From contig NC_031474.1 in the NCBI RefSeq assembly GCF_000006565.2, positions 1,054,001 to 1,118,000 of the forward strand: 64,000 nucleotides of DNA. The letters are read 5' to 3'. The stretch is from Toxoplasma gondii ME49. Taxonomy: Eukaryota > Apicomplexa > Conoidasida > Eucoccidiorida > Sarcocystidae. Both the position numbers and the translations under genes were made by a program. Below are positions 21,912-33,447 of this stretch, in pieces (position 1 is the stretch's first letter; each line of letters begins with the position of its first letter). The notes under the pieces were generated by a model, which made no database searches, was not told where the DNA came from, and saw nothing but the letters and a program-made list of their open reading frames with translations.

Positions 21912-24389
21912 TTAGGGTGGACAGGATAACTTTGTAATGCAACAGAGAAACAGCCCACTCGTTCCGCTTTGTTGTGGCCCGAAGTAACAGCTACAGGGGC
22001 GGTAGTTACGGCAGTCCTCCTGCTTCGTAACAGCAGAGCCTTTTTTCGCACCCCCCAGGCTGTGGAATGGACCCTCATTTCTACGTGATGCGCCGATGAC
22101 ATCATCAAAAGAAAAGGCTGCGGGGTGCCGTCGCAGACTCTCATCGAGGAAAAGGCTGGACGGGACAGCCGGCCATTCACCAGACACCTGCTCATTCATG
22201 AGAAGCTGACACCGCTCCCAAAACGTGGTACTACTCTGTGACGGCTGGACATCACGTGGCTCCGACACTTGCGGACTTTCTTCTGACACTGCGTTTCGTA
22301 AGCCCCGACATGGCAACGGATACAAAACAGCAGTGTCGTTGCACCTAAGGAAATCCCGAACAATTTGCTCATTCTGATCCTCGCACCTGCTGCATGTACT
22401 GTAGACAAGCAGTCCATTTGGACGGAGGAGCTCGAAACCGCGCTGAAGCAGTTGGCGCTGACGCTGCCGAAGCTTCATGTAATATTCAGTGGAGTGCGCG
22501 GATGCGGAGGTCAACCTCTGGCTTGCCGAGACGCTTTCGGCAGAAATAATCCCGCTCTCTTCTGGGAATTTCGCGGGTCCGACAGGGTTGTCATTTGCAA
22601 CTAGCTGGGTGGAACATGGGTCCTGAGACTGTTCTTCAGCCACTTCCTGACTATCAGCATAGTCCACACCTGCCCGTCGGGTTGGCTCTACCCCACTGCC
22701 AGCCAGTTTCGGCGCTGACGCTGATGATGTCATTTGCATTTTCTTTCGGAAGTCGTCCCAACGCCACTGGCGCCCGAACTTCTGCATATGTCGCAGCGAG
22801 CCATCATGCGTGCACTCTACGTCCACAAGCACTTTGTCGAACTTCTCAAAACAATCGCGATTGCTTGCTTCTGCGCACGGTTGATTCTGAGCCTCGTTTG
22901 CCGCGCTAGGCGGAGGAGCACTCCGGCTTGTTCCTTTTTCTAGCGCATCCCGCGTTCCATCCGATGCTGGCACGGTGTCACTGTCGGACTCTATAAAATT
23001 ATTGAGTCCGGCAAGCAGATCAATGCAAGGCACCTCAGCTGCTTCATCCCGTCTCCTCGCCTTTCGCCTCGAGAGACGGCCGCCTCCCCAAGGTCTGTTG
23101 TGTCCGCAGGACTGTCTGCCGCTAGCGTTACCGCTTAACGGTCGTCTGTCACCATTGTCCGTAGCATCGTCGAGACCGCGCTCACCAAACATCAACTTTT
23201 GGAGTGCCTCCGAGCTTCCGAAACATTCGACAGTCTTGTTGTTCGAACACGTACAACCGCCGGTAAAACACCGGCCATCCTGCAGCACCAGAAGAACATT
23301 TCGGGCGCCAAGTCTTCGAACAATGCGCCGACACACGTCTCCCCGATGTCGGCGACCCTCCACTCCGACAACCATGCCGCCATACCTGGCGCTAAAAAAA
23401 TTAGGTTCCGAGCATTTCTGCTGCTGAGACTCTTGTGCGAGCCTGGTCGGCTGCTCACTGTCGCCCAAACCACCAGCGTCTACTCCCGGCTGGCATGACA
23501 GCTGCTGCGGGTAACACCTGGCCTCACGCGAGGGGATGGGTCGGCCCGCCGGAAGGCCCGCAACAGCGTTGGCCAAAAGCAGCAGTTTGTTCCCAGGCGC
23601 GCAACAAAGGTCGCACACGATATCCCCTGGCTCGGGACGCAGAGCAGCCGCAGCTGCAGCAGATGCTGCATCGAGGGGGTGAATCAGGCCGAGCCGGAAG
23701 GGAGTGCAGTTGCGAGGAGACACATGAGGCGGAAGAGCAAAAATTAACGGAAAGGACGGAAGGAGCGCCGCATTTCCTGAAAAGCTTAGGCTGTCCCCTC
23801 TGCCGAGGCAGTTTGGGAGCAGCCACGGCACCGGCGAAGGTGGAAGTGGTAGGTTGAGTTCCGTCTGGATGCAAGACAAAAGAGAAGAGATGTACCGATC
23901 GAAAGGAGGCAATTGCCGCCTGCTCTGAGTTGTTTCTGGTCGCTGGATGGAAGAAGCTTCGAAGTCTGGCTCCTCTCGCGAGGTAACCGCTTCAATCCGG
24001 GATCGGCGGCAAGCATCAAGTGAATGAAACACACAGTCTTTTGCTCGTACAGCAGGTACAAAAGACTCATGTACAACACAGGGCACAGCGCCACGGACGA
24101 CTCTGTCTGAAGCCACCGCCGCAGAATACAGCAGCTTCACGAGCGAGGCGGCGGGTCCGCCCCCGTTCCTTAAGATTTCCTGGACTGTCGCCACTGCAGT
24201 GCGCGTGAGTGCAGGCACAGGATAGAGGACAGCAAAGCAGCGGGGGATTTCCAAAGGGGAGTCATACGAAGAAATATCGACGTTGTTTCGCTTCAGGTAG
24301 GCAGCGAAATCTTGTGGCAGCTGCTGGGAGAACGGGCGACTCTCAACCGCGACGCCACTTGACCTGTGAGGCTCACGGGAGGCCTCCAT
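21912..24389 (-). CDS. NSUN-family RNA (cytosine-5) methyltransferase
   Basis: A single open frame of 825 residues from ATG 24389 to a TAA at 21912. Proteins of the NOL1/NOP2/Sun (RsmB) family methylate C5 of cytosine in rRNA or tRNA using S-adenosylmethionine and two cysteines. Motif I is GDIVCDLCCAPGNKLLLLA (residues 255-273), motif II the region around VVGVEGRRHRGDVCRRIVRR (about 340-359), motif IV VLVDVECTHDGS with C526, and motif VI LLVYSTCSRCEDQNEQIV with C666, so both catalytic Cys are kept. Motif IV reads D-x-E-C-T-H rather than the usual D-x-P-C-S. Three low-complexity insertions (about 285-330, 375-510 and 550-630) expand the domain. The N-terminal ~250 residues may help RNA binding. 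The substrate cannot be told from sequence. A C-terminal intron cannot be ruled out, since the last ~40 residues look less conserved in style. Confidence 0.85.
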   Translation of the reverse strand: MEASREPHRSSGVAVESRPFSQQLPQDFAAYLKRNNVDISSYDSPLEIPRCFAVLYPVPALTRTAVATVQEILRNGGGPAASLVKLLYSAAVASDRVVRGAVPCVVHESFVPAVRAKDCVFHSLDACRRSRIEAVTSREEPDFEASSIQRPETTQSRRQLPPFDRYISSLLSCIQTELNLPLPPSPVPWLLPNCLGRGDSLSFSGNAALLPSFPLIFALPPHVSPRNCTPFRLGLIHPLDAASAAAAAALRPEPGDIVCDLCCAPGNKLLLLANAVAGLPAGRPIPSREARCYPQQLSCQPGVDAGGLGDSEQPTRLAQESQQQKCSEPNFFSARYGGMVVGVEGRRHRGDVCRRIVRRLGARNVLLVLQDGRCFTGGCTCSNNKTVECFGSSEALQKLMFGERGLDDATDNGDRRPLSGNASGRQSCGHNRPWGGGRLSRRKARRRDEAAEVPCIDLLAGLNNFIESDSDTVPASDGTRDALEKGTSRSAPPPSAANEAQNQPCAEASNRDCFEKFDKVLVDVECTHDGSLRHMQKFGRQWRWDDFRKKMQMTSSASAPKLAGSGVEPTRRAGVDYADSQEVAEEQSQDPCSTQLVANDNPVGPAKFPEESGIISAESVSASQRLTSASAHSTEYYMKLRQRQRQLLQRGFELLRPNGLLVYSTCSRCEDQNEQIVRDFLRCNDTAVLYPLPCRGLRNAVSEESPQVSEPRDVQPSQSSTTFWERCQLLMNEQVSGEWPAVPSSLFLDESLRRHPAAFSFDDVIGASRRNEGPFHSLGGAKKGSAVTKQEDCRNYRPCSCYFGPQQSGTSGLFLCCITKLSCPP

Positions 24390-25695
24390 TGGTAGCCGTC
24401 AGCGCTACTTTCTCAAAGCTCACAGAAGCCAGCTACAGTCCGCCGCAGTTTGCTTATGGGAGTAACTTGCAGCCATCTCCAACAACCAGCCAGCTCCCCC
24501 GACACTCGAATCATAGACGGCGCGAAGAACCACAAACCAGGAGTGGGGAGAGTTTTTTCGCCACATCCTCGCGCACGTTGTAGGCAGGTTTCCCTGCCAG
24601 TAACATTAAAGGGGCAATAGCGACTGCCAAGGGTTGTGGCAACCACCGACTGAGCCCTTTGTTTGTGATGGGGCGGGTAAACTGCATGCAAGCGGAACTC
24701 GTCGACGAGTTATTCAACGTACAAGTGCTGGATGTGGCAGGTACTCCTCCCATCGCCTGCTTCAGATGCGTTATTCACGCACCCTGGCCAGCCGTAACAC
24801 CTGGACTTACCTCTACTTCTAGTGAGGGTCTCAGGAGGTCCCAACAGATCTCGCCCTGGCTGTCTGTGTCCGCCCAAGGTCGCATGCGGGAAACCGCTCG
24901 GCACATCTTACCGCTGGGCCCGCGGAGACTCTGTCCACTTCCGTGTCGTACACCGTTGTCGCAGCTGCTACACACGATCCGTGCGTTCCTAAGTTCCAAC
25001 TGTGTCGCTGAAATGTAAATGAACGTTCTCTCGCGTTCAGCAGACATTCTTTTTGAACGTGAAGCCATTGACCTTCTAACGGTTAACGGCTAAATTCGAC
25101 GAGCAAGAAAGCCAAGCACACAGCATTGCGTGCACGGAACCCCAGTATCGGCTGGGAAAGCGGGCGCGGCGCGCGTGACCCGGTTCTCCTTGCTGTCGCT
25201 TTTTTGGCGTTAGAGTCAAAGTCAGACGTTATAGGTTGCCAGATTTTGGAATGTTTCCCGAGGAAATCTGGTTTTCGCCGGAAAAGTACAACACAGTCTC
25301 TTCCGCGTATGTTTCCTCTGCTGTCCTGCCGTGGTGGACGACGACGTGTAAGACAACGGCCTTGCGCGAAGGGCCGTACGAACCCCAGCCGCTTCCTATT
25401 GATATTAGGACACGTGCATTTTCATGTCACAAGCTGTCTGGAAAAAGACCGTCTGGGATCCGTGTCGTGCTTCCGTGCCACCCCCCACTGAGAGTGGGTC
25501 TCGCGTTTCTTGTGGTGCGCACACAACACGTACACACTTTGGCCCGGGCCGAGGTCACTTTGAGGTGCAGGTTCTTTCATTGACTTACCCTCGCGGGGAA
25601 TGGCGCCATCACTCATTCAGTCTGTCGTCTCTGGCCAAACGGCCTGGACTGTGGCACGGAAAACAATGGTGTGCCACGGGAAAACCAGGCAAGCG
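24390..25695. other. Divergent intergenic region between NSUN and GRA-like genes
   Basis: Probably contains the promoters of both neighbours. A short plus-strand frame from ATG 24668 (MGRVNCMQAELVDELFNVQV) ends at a GGCAG|GTACT donor-like site at 24740 and may be a tiny exon or an unrelated ORF. A second stretch at about 25236-25330 is open but unsupported. No complete gene is visible. Confidence 0.4.
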
Positions 25696-27690
25696 ATGAG
25701 CATGTCGCGGCCTCATGGTGCCGCACGTCTGCTTTCTGTCACGGCTCTTATCGCTGTGATGGCACTTTCGTCACACATGCTCGACATCGTTTTCGCTTCC
25801 CAAAGCGTAGCGACAAAAGCGGCCGTCAGTGCCCCGCGTCCGCCGTACTACGTAGGTGGAATGACTGAATCAACTGATGACGGGACGACTGAACCTACTG
25901 ACGACGGCACCACTGATGCCACTGAAGCTGCTGATGACGGCATCACTGACGACCCTGATGATGGCACCGCTGATGCTGGTGAAGCTACTGATTACCGCAC
26001 CACTGAAGCCAGTGAAGCTGCTGATTACGGCACCACTGAAGCCAGTGGAACTGCCGATGACCGCACCACAGAAACCAGCGAAGCTGCTGATGACGGCGCC
26101 ACTAAAGCCACTAAATCTACTTATGATGGCGTCACTAAAGCCATAAGAAAGAACGCCTCTCTAGCCGCCGCTGGCGAACAGATCGCTGTCGCGCAGTATA
26201 AAGGGCGCGACTTTGGTGGCAGTGCTTACGCTGAGCCCCTGGTAGTTGTACGTGAACAACGGGAACGTAGTCGATCAAGAATGGTCGACGCGAAGACCGC
26301 CAGAAGCACTCGACGAACCGTGCACCGGACAACTCGTGTGCCAGTGCCCCGTTCGGTCCGCCGGAGCGTCCTGGTAACTCGGCGCAAGACTCAGCGCACG
26401 CAGTTGGTGGCTTTGATGATCCTGTAAGTACCCCAAGAGGTTGATCCCAGATAGAAGCATACTTGCTCCAGTGACTAATGCATACTGCATTGTGGTTTCG
26501 GCTGCTGTGGAGCGCGAAATGAGGCGGACCTAGCACCCAGAGTCACATTTGCCCACGGGGGGTAGCGTTGTTTATAAATCGTTTAAGCTGCCTTCCGCTG
26601 ATCTTTTTGGTGTAACCGAAAAGAGTATGATTTGGGTTCTGTTCATTTCTGTACAAATGACACAAGCCATTCTTTCAATGAGAGTTCATCAGATATGCTC
26701 TTTCACCTGTCCGATACGCGTAAAAGCGGAGCTACGTGGGGACAGGACGCTGCGGGGATGGGTTGAAGAGAGGTGACGGCGTTGATCGGAGCATATTACA
26801 TCTGCAGAAACGGCTAAGTTGTATGCTCGTCTCTTCTGACTAGCCATTCTTGTAGTGCCACAACAAGAGGGCCCGATCAAATGCGTTGTCAAAGACAACG
26901 ATAGAGTGGATGCACGCGTTTCCGGAAGGCTCCCGTAGCAAAAGTGTGGATCACCCTCCGGTTTTGCAGTTTCGTGCTGACTGTGCCTGAGTTTCAAAAA
27001 CAGAGGCACAGATTCATGCCACAGTGCTTTAGTACTTTCTGTCGATGCGATATTGCCGCAGCAAAGACATCGCATAGACCTCTAAAATTTGGACCAGATG
27101 CTGATGACAACCTCCGCAGATAACTTGTGGAAAATAGTGCTCTTTGTGGGCGTTTCGTTTGTTACTGGACTGAGGGAGATGTCAGATCAACAGATCTCAT
27201 TTTGCAGGAAGGCTCCCGTGGTTCCCAAAATACTAAACTGATGGTGAAGCTACACTGGTGACAGCAAGGGCTGGGATTTCTTCATGAAGCCCCGTTATTG
27301 AGATGGTGCAGTGTGCCGCTCAACGGTATTTCGCTCGCATGCGTTAGAGAATTTGGTATCTGGCGGATGATCTCAAATATATCCAAGGAACAAACCACTA
27401 TTGGTAGCACCTCTCTGCCGGGAGCGTTCTTCAATAACCACCAGCTCCATCAATGGCTAGACAAGCCCATCAGTTTCTCTTCATTTTTATGGGTGTGGCT
27501 GTGCAGGGCTGCAGCAGCTGCTTCTTCCGCCGCCTTGTTATTGGCTATGGAACGTGCCAAACGAAGGAAACCGGTCGCCCGCGGGAAATTTGCCGCTCGT
27601 GTTCGTAAGTCGTACAGCCGTCTACTGCGTCTACTGCTTGCGTGGCAGACGCAACATAGGCTAGGAGGAGGTAGGCAGATGAAGAGTTAA
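25696..27690 (+). CDS. GRA-like secreted membrane protein with acidic repeats
   Basis: Two exons, 25696-26423 and 27507-27690, joined in phase 2 across a 1,083-nt GT-AG intron (CCT|GTAAGT to GTGCAG|G), give 303 residues. The ATG at 25696 is chosen because it starts a signal peptide: MSMSRPHGAARLLSVTALIA with hydrophobic core to about residue 26 and a likely cleavage near VFA-SQ (residue 35). Residues 57-150 are tandem acidic repeats (consensus TEASEAADDGT, 8- and 11-residue units). A long Arg-rich segment follows (about 200-236). The splice joint itself builds a transmembrane helix, LVALMI from exon 1 and LAAAAASSAALLLAM from exon 2, which strongly supports the intron and the frame. A basic tail (MERAKRRKPVARGKFAARVR) ends the protein. 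Signal peptide, disorder, one C-terminal span and a basic tail match dense-granule proteins, but the exact gene is not recognised and no RRL-type ASP5 motif was seen. Confidence 0.75.
25863..26140 (+). repeat. Coding tandem repeat of 24- and 33-nt units
   Basis: About ten units based on ACT-GAA-GCC-AGT-GAA-GCT-GCT-GAT-GAC-GGC-ACC, several lacking three codons. Units differ by multiple substitutions, so this is an aged repeat. It encodes the acidic T/E/A/D-rich segment of the GRA-like protein. Confidence 0.85.
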
Positions 27691-29148
27691 CCAGTTGGCA
27701 CTGCGACATTGGATCCAAAATATTCTGCGGATTCCTTCATCATCGGTGGGGACCCATTTTCAGGCGATCATAGTACCACTCTGCTCTCGACAGAAAAAGT
27801 ATTGTAGGTCGTATGCAGGGCACGGCCTGGTGTTGGCCATCCTGTTTGAAGATGCAAAGAATCCGGCGTGCTGCGTTCAGTTGAGATCACCATCTCTGGC
27901 GGTTACGCGAATTTACAGTTGCTTTCATGACTCGCTTGATACTACCCAGGTGTCCTGAATTTGAGGCCGAGTCGGGTTATGGTGCCAGTGCGCGGGCATG
28001 TGGATCAACACCGACTCTAGATACTGAAGCAATATTGTTTGAATTCACTCAGGAATTGAGTGATTCCTGCATTACAGAAGGAATATTTTGGCATTCCCGA
28101 CCTAATCAGAGCACTAGTAAGTAAAAATTGATGGCTACTGGCATTGGCGGCTTGGACCTCCTGTGAAGGTGTCGCAGTGTTTGACTGCTTGCACCGGTAG
28201 CGAAACATGGAGGAATGAAAGCGCGGCAGGGGAGCAGTGCGGGTTTGCAGTGGGACAAGCGAGGGTCATGTCTTATTCGGTTTGTCATAGATGTGTCGCC
28301 GAGGCGCCACAACGCGAGGTTTGAAGTTGTAACACGGAAGCCGACAATAGGGATAGCTTTTCAGTATTCAGGATCGATGGATAGAAATCTTGGAGGATGA
28401 CTCCCATTCTCAGCACACCACAAACAGGTCACCATCGGATAGAATCTTTGTAGACTGTATTCCCTCGGAACAGTTCGTGTTCTCTTCGCGAATCCTACAG
28501 CTGCTTAAAATGACTTATTGGATGTCAGCATTATGAACGACGCACCCCTCTTGTGTGCAGTGCAATGCTACCTCGTGTAGTGCAGCTCAGCTGCATGACG
28601 CTTAACTGTGGTGCCAGAGAGCAATCCGTTCATGCCGTGAAGCGACAGCCGGCCTGTTTTTATGACTACTAATAATTTAAATGGATATTTTTCAGAAACA
28701 CTCTGTCCAGTATGCGGACGGACACACGAGAGTATGAATCGTATATGTACCGTTCAAAATTTGATGAGCCAGTCTCTGATTTGAGATGAAGGTTGTCTTG
28801 TGAGCGCTTCTGGCTTGCGTTGCATTGTTGACACAGCATACTGACAAAAACGTAACCAACTATCCGTCTGATCGTCGTTCTGGGACAGTTGACCGGATGG
28901 TCTTACGTGAAATGTACTGGGTCTTAACGGACGCTCTCATGTTCCCGTCCCGTTTGTTTGGTATACTCATGCCGGTTTCTGATGTGGTTACCTGTTGAAA
29001 GAAGCTGACAAGTGTCACGACCTTCTCGGATCCCCGTAACCATTTCCAACTGAGTCTAGAATTAGTCTTATCGATGACGTTACTCATCCACATCCCCTCG
29101 CCCACTCAAATGCTTCGCGTGTAATCCCGTTTTTGTGTGTCGTTTCAG
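27691..29148. other. Intergenic region, nothing supported
   Basis: Downstream flank of the GRA-like gene. It contains scattered AT-rich stretches (for example 28660-28700) but no ORF with domains and no obvious repeat. Confidence 0.45.
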
Positions 29149-29316
29149 ATAACCGGAGGGAAGGCGGGAGAACGACCGGAAGTGAGTCTATGCTTTGATA
29201 GGACCACACTCTTTGCTGACGCGATTTTGCCTGGAACATGGGGGCGGGGAGGCTTATTCCGCTTCAGCGGTAGCACACAACAAGTACATGTAGCTAACAT
29301 CTCAGACATCAGTCAG
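29149..29316 (+). CDS. Orphan exon-like segment
   Basis: A 56-codon open piece bounded by a good acceptor (TCGTTTCAG|ATAACC) and a donor-like CAG|GTGCTG, in phase 0 at both ends. The translation (for example CFDRTTLFADAILPGTWG) has ordinary protein composition. No family recognised. It could be an exon of a gene also using the 29665 segment, or a decayed remnant at the edge of the repeat domain. Confidence 0.25.
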
Positions 29317-29664
29317 GTGCTGCTCTTCCATTGAAGTGCCTGTATCCCTGGTGGAGAGCGACGCTGAAGACATGTTTCTGGGGATGTATGTGTTCCACTT
29401 TTCATAATCGAAGGGTCGCGTGTATATCTGCGGAACCAACAGAGGGCTGTCTAGCAGATGCTGGACTGTGATGCTGTGTGCACTTTTCTTGTACCGCGGG
29501 ATGTCAACAAGGTGCGTCTTCAGGAAATTGGAATCTTTTTGTTTGACATGCATCCTACGGTGTCCTGAGCTGTATGCTTTTTCGTGATACTGGGTTATCA
29601 GCTATCCGTATCAGCTCCAACTAAACATCGAGTTAAGAGTTCCCGCCCGCATGACTGAGTTAAA

Positions 29665-29918
29665 ATGCCGATGACACCATATGATGCTACCTTTTCCGGT
29701 AGCCCGTTAGCGCGGCAAGAACGTCATCTCACCAGTTTCACAGTTTTTATATTTGTGGGTGTCGGATCATCCCTATCCAGTGCGCCTTCGACATTGTTTC
29801 TTTTTTTGCGGATATCCCATGATCTGCAGGCTCTCCTTGGAGTGGGGGTCATTGTCGCCGTCACCACTGGCGTGCTCGTAAGTTTGCCTTATTGTTGCCA
29901 GAGAGACGCGATTCGAAG
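29665..29918 (+). CDS. Candidate first exon of a multi-span membrane protein, or gene fragment
   Basis: Begins with ATG in an AAAATG context. Two hydrophobic spans follow: FTVFIFVGVGSSLSSAPSTL and ALLGVGVIVAVTTGVLVSLP, then CCQRDAIR and a consensus donor (CGAAG|GTATGT) in phase 2. A possible next piece after a GGTTAG acceptor near 30199 adds a short hydrophobic run before a stop, which would make the protein very short. The pattern suits the start of a transporter-like protein, but no family motif is visible. Its place beside the repeat boundary suggests it may be a truncated gene. Confidence 0.35.
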
Positions 29919-30012
29919 GTATGTTTCGAAGGAAGCAGGGCACCTCTCGTGTGGCAAAGCGGCACATATTCGCCAGGCGTTCCTGCGATGTCGAATGAAC
30001 ACGATGTTATAG

Positions 30013-30890
30013 AACTATCTCATGGTTATCCGCACCCATGTCGTGCGTTCACGAAACTTTATGGGAACTGTTTTCATGAAGGTGTATACTTTCTGTGGGG
30101 TCCCGCTTTCGCGCGAAACTACTGCGTGCTCTGACCTGGCGCCAGTTACCCCAATTCCTCTGTTTGATCCCGTCGGGGCTGCGGACTCACTTGCGGTTAG
30201 GCATTCTGTTCTCGGGGTATTTTGGTGCAGCTTTACAGCGGAGTAAGTGCTACGCACGACAGATGATACGTTAGAGTTGACAGGTTCCAGAAAAGGTAGC
30301 CAGTTTAGAGACCTCCGAACGAACAATGTCACGCCAACACAGCAATCGTTATATTCAACATGGGAATATTATTTTCGTGTGCATCCGGCGTTTTTGATCC
30401 GGATGGTGGGTTGGAAGAATGCTGAGAGTAGCCGCACGGTTCCTTTTGTTCCGACCATGCCTGAATAAACACAAGGATTCTTTGGACAACTGATATCTGG
30501 GTGCGCTCACAACCGTGTGGTAATTGAGGTGCAGGCGCAAGTCGAAACGGATTAGTTTTCGTCGTTTCCACCTGCAATGAAACTAGTTCGCACGAAGACT
30601 GCAGGGTGCCAGGTGCAGGTGGTAAACTCTTGAAAGGGTTGCATGGCATGCTGATCGACATACCATTTGTTGAGTGTCACTTCCAAACAAGATTCCTTCG
30701 AGCCGCTTCATAATACAGGTTATCAGTAGAGTGAGTGCCCTCTCGTATACTGGACAAAAAGGAGCTCTGCGGACTTTCGCTATTCTGCTGTAGGGCTAAT
30801 CGACTTGAGCCGTATCCGAAGAGTACTGTAACTCTGCTGTTTCGACCGTATGAGCCGCATCAGGTCACATGCTGCTGTGAGCAGTCTCTG
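30013..30890. other. Gene-free stretch before the composition switch
   Basis: Balanced base composition and no supported gene. At about 30,890 the sequence becomes G-rich on the plus strand and starts to resemble the downstream repeats. Confidence 0.45.
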
Positions 30891-32060
30891 CCTTTTGCCG
30901 GCTGTGCAGGGGGTGGAAATCGGTTCAGTTCGTGGCTGGGGATTCGATTAATTGGTGGGGTGCTGAGGGTGTGTGGGGCGGCGGTTACTGACTGAAGGCA
31001 CGAGGATTTTCTCGAATGCGTAATTGGCATCAGTTGGCTGTGCTGCGATGAGGTTTGTGAGCGACGAGCCTCGTGGGGAGGGAGGTGATCGCAGTGAGCG
31101 ACACTCAGTGGGAGACATTGGCGTTGAGAATTCGGTCGATGCGCCTGTTTGCAGATTAGGAAGCGACTCGGAGTTTGCATTAATCGTGGCACGTCGTTTT
31201 CTGGTGAGGATGTGGATATCATTTTTGGGAGGTCGCCTTAGTCATTTCGTTCGTGTTAGGCCGCACGGTGAGGTGAAGACTGCACGATCAGACGTTTGGA
31301 AATTCCGGGTGGTGGTAATTAGTTTGTGGGCCTGCTCCCGCGGGCCTCTACCTCTGATTTGTTAACGGTGGATTGTGTAAATGTTGATGGACTAAATTTC
31401 GTTGTAGTTTACACAGAAAGCTCATATGAGACTGATGACGGCGAGGTCTGTGCAAGAGGAGGGCGTCGCGGGCGGTGGCGGGAGCGATATGTTTATCTAT
31501 TTAGCGGATGGTTGTCAAGCCGGAGAGTTATACCGTAATGTTGGAATGTAACACAGCATATGCATGAAGGTGGAAAAGTGTAGACCACTGGCGGGCCGTT
31601 GGAGAGACGGTCGGAGAGACCTGTTTTTATGGCACTTGGAGTAATTCGGTGCGACACGGAATATGTCGGGGGATGCACTCGATGTGGAATGGAGAGGTGA
31701 GCCGACTGCAGTGTCTTCGATTTGAAAGGTGACCTGGTAATGAAAGTTCGGCGGAAGTGATTCGAAGACACTCTCGCAATGATGACTTTTCAGTGGATGA
31801 CTGTGAGTTCGAGTGTACTCGTGCATTCACGCGGGTTTTCGACTTTGTCGCAAGATGAGGTTGTATCGACAGCAAGAGGTGCAAGGTGGCAGGAGGGGTG
31901 GATATGCAGTGAAGCTGTATCTTGGTGGTTGGCCCCAGTGATGTGACTTCCAGGAGCAGGCGAGCGTTGGCTGCTGTTGAAGTGTCATAGTGGGACATTG
32001 TTACAGTGTGGGCGTCGTATGTGAGAGAGAGCGATGAGCAGCTGTTGCCCTTTTGGCGGT

Positions 32061-32614
32061 TGTGCTGGCTGTGCAGGTCGGTTCAGTTTAGGATGGGGAT
32101 GCAGCGTCCGAGGTGAACTGCGAGGGGCTGTGGTGGACAGTGGTGGAAAGGTGTAATTGACTTGAGACTGGAGGTTTCTGTGAGTGGCTGGCACACGTTG
32201 GGCATGGTTTATCATGCCATTTCGGAGGGAAGAGCAATGTGAGGTTGGAGGCGGTCGTGATGAAGGAGGCGTGGTAGGAGCACTTGAGGGTCAGGAGAAC
32301 ACGGAGGCGGCCAGCGAGATATTATGGAGATTGTCGGAGGTCTTGGTCGCATTGCTGTGATGATCACCTGTGCATACGTGTGATTCATGGTTATAGGAGT
32401 CGGTACGCGTTGCGTCGAGTTTTGTGTATGGAATTTATGGACGACAGCAGAGACACATCGCGTCGGTCCGAAAGGTGGGACGTTCTTTGACATGCCAGAG
32501 AAATATGAAGAATTGATTGAAGCTGGCTGACGGTAACGTATAGATGTGTGTCTACTGTATTACGGTTGAAGTCGCAGTGGAACTGTGATGGCAGTCCCGT
32601 CGATGCGATTGTAA
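32061..32614 (+). repeat. 833-bp tandem repeat, copy 1
   Basis: Near-identical to 32894-33447 at an offset of exactly 833 bases (554 bases aligned, few substitutions). More diverged relatives lie upstream (from about 30,895) and downstream (from about 33,715). Confidence 0.9.
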
Positions 32615-32893
32615 GCTATGGTATTTGATTCCCGATACACTAGCGTGCTGTAAGTTCACATGTCGGATGTCGTTTCACGAGTGAGGACTCGTGGGTAGAA
32701 GACGGTGCGACGACAGATGCTGGCATGTGATGATAGTAATGAATGAGTTTGCATCGGAGCTACAGCTGCGTTGTTGTCCAGGGCGAAGTGGCTCCGAGGA
32801 AGTGGCGTGTGGGGACATGTGAGTTTGAGGGGGCGGATGAGTTGATTGACATGAGAGAGAGAGCGACGAACGAGGGCTGCCTTTTTTCGCCCC

Positions 32894-33447
32894 TGTGCTG
32901 GCTGTGCAGGTCGGTTCGGTTCAGGGTGGGGATTCAGCGTCCGCGGTGAACTGCGAGGGGCTGTGGTGGACAATGGTGGAAAGGTGTAATTGACTTGAGA
33001 CTGGAGGTTTCTGTGAGTGGCTGGCACACGTTGGGCATGGTTTATCATGCCATTTCGGAGGGAAGAGCAATGTGAGGTTGGAGGCGGTCGTGATGAAGGA
33101 GGCGTGGTAGGAGCACTTGAGGGTCAGGAGAACACGGAGGCGGCCAGCGAGATATTATGGAGATTGTCGGAGGTCTTGGTCGCATTGCTGTGATGATCAC
33201 CTGTGCATACGTGTGATTCATGGTTATAGGAGTCGGTACGCGTTGCGTCGAGTTTTGTGTATGGAATTTATGGACGACAGCAGAGACACATCGCGTCGGT
33301 CCGAAAGGTGGGACGTTCTTTGACATGCCAGAGAAATATGAAGAATTGATTGAAGCTGGCCGACGGTAACGTATAGATGTGTGTCTACTGTATTACGGTT
33401 GAAGTCGCAGTGGAACTGTGATGGCAGTCCCGTCGATGCGATTGTAA
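32894..33447 (+). repeat. 833-bp tandem repeat, copy 2
   Basis: Direct copy of 32061-32614. The copies diverge sharply after GATGCGATTGTAA, which marks the duplication edge. Confidence 0.9.

Noticed and set aside
25626..25632. Reverse-orientation AGAGACG element about 65 bases upstream of the GRA-like start
   Set aside because: It matches the (A/T)GAGACG element known from T. gondii promoters, but this 7-mer also occurs elsewhere in the window at about chance frequency, so it is not listed as a site.
25877..26146. Leu/Pro-rich repeat frame within the GRA-like exon
   Set aside because: Out-of-frame reading of the acidic repeat; the frame with signal peptide and spliced transmembrane helix is better supported.
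26254..26423. Alternative frames over the Arg-rich segment of the GRA-like gene, suggesting a frameshift
   Set aside because: The other two frames look protein-like, but only the Arg-rich frame joins exon 2 in phase and builds a membrane helix.
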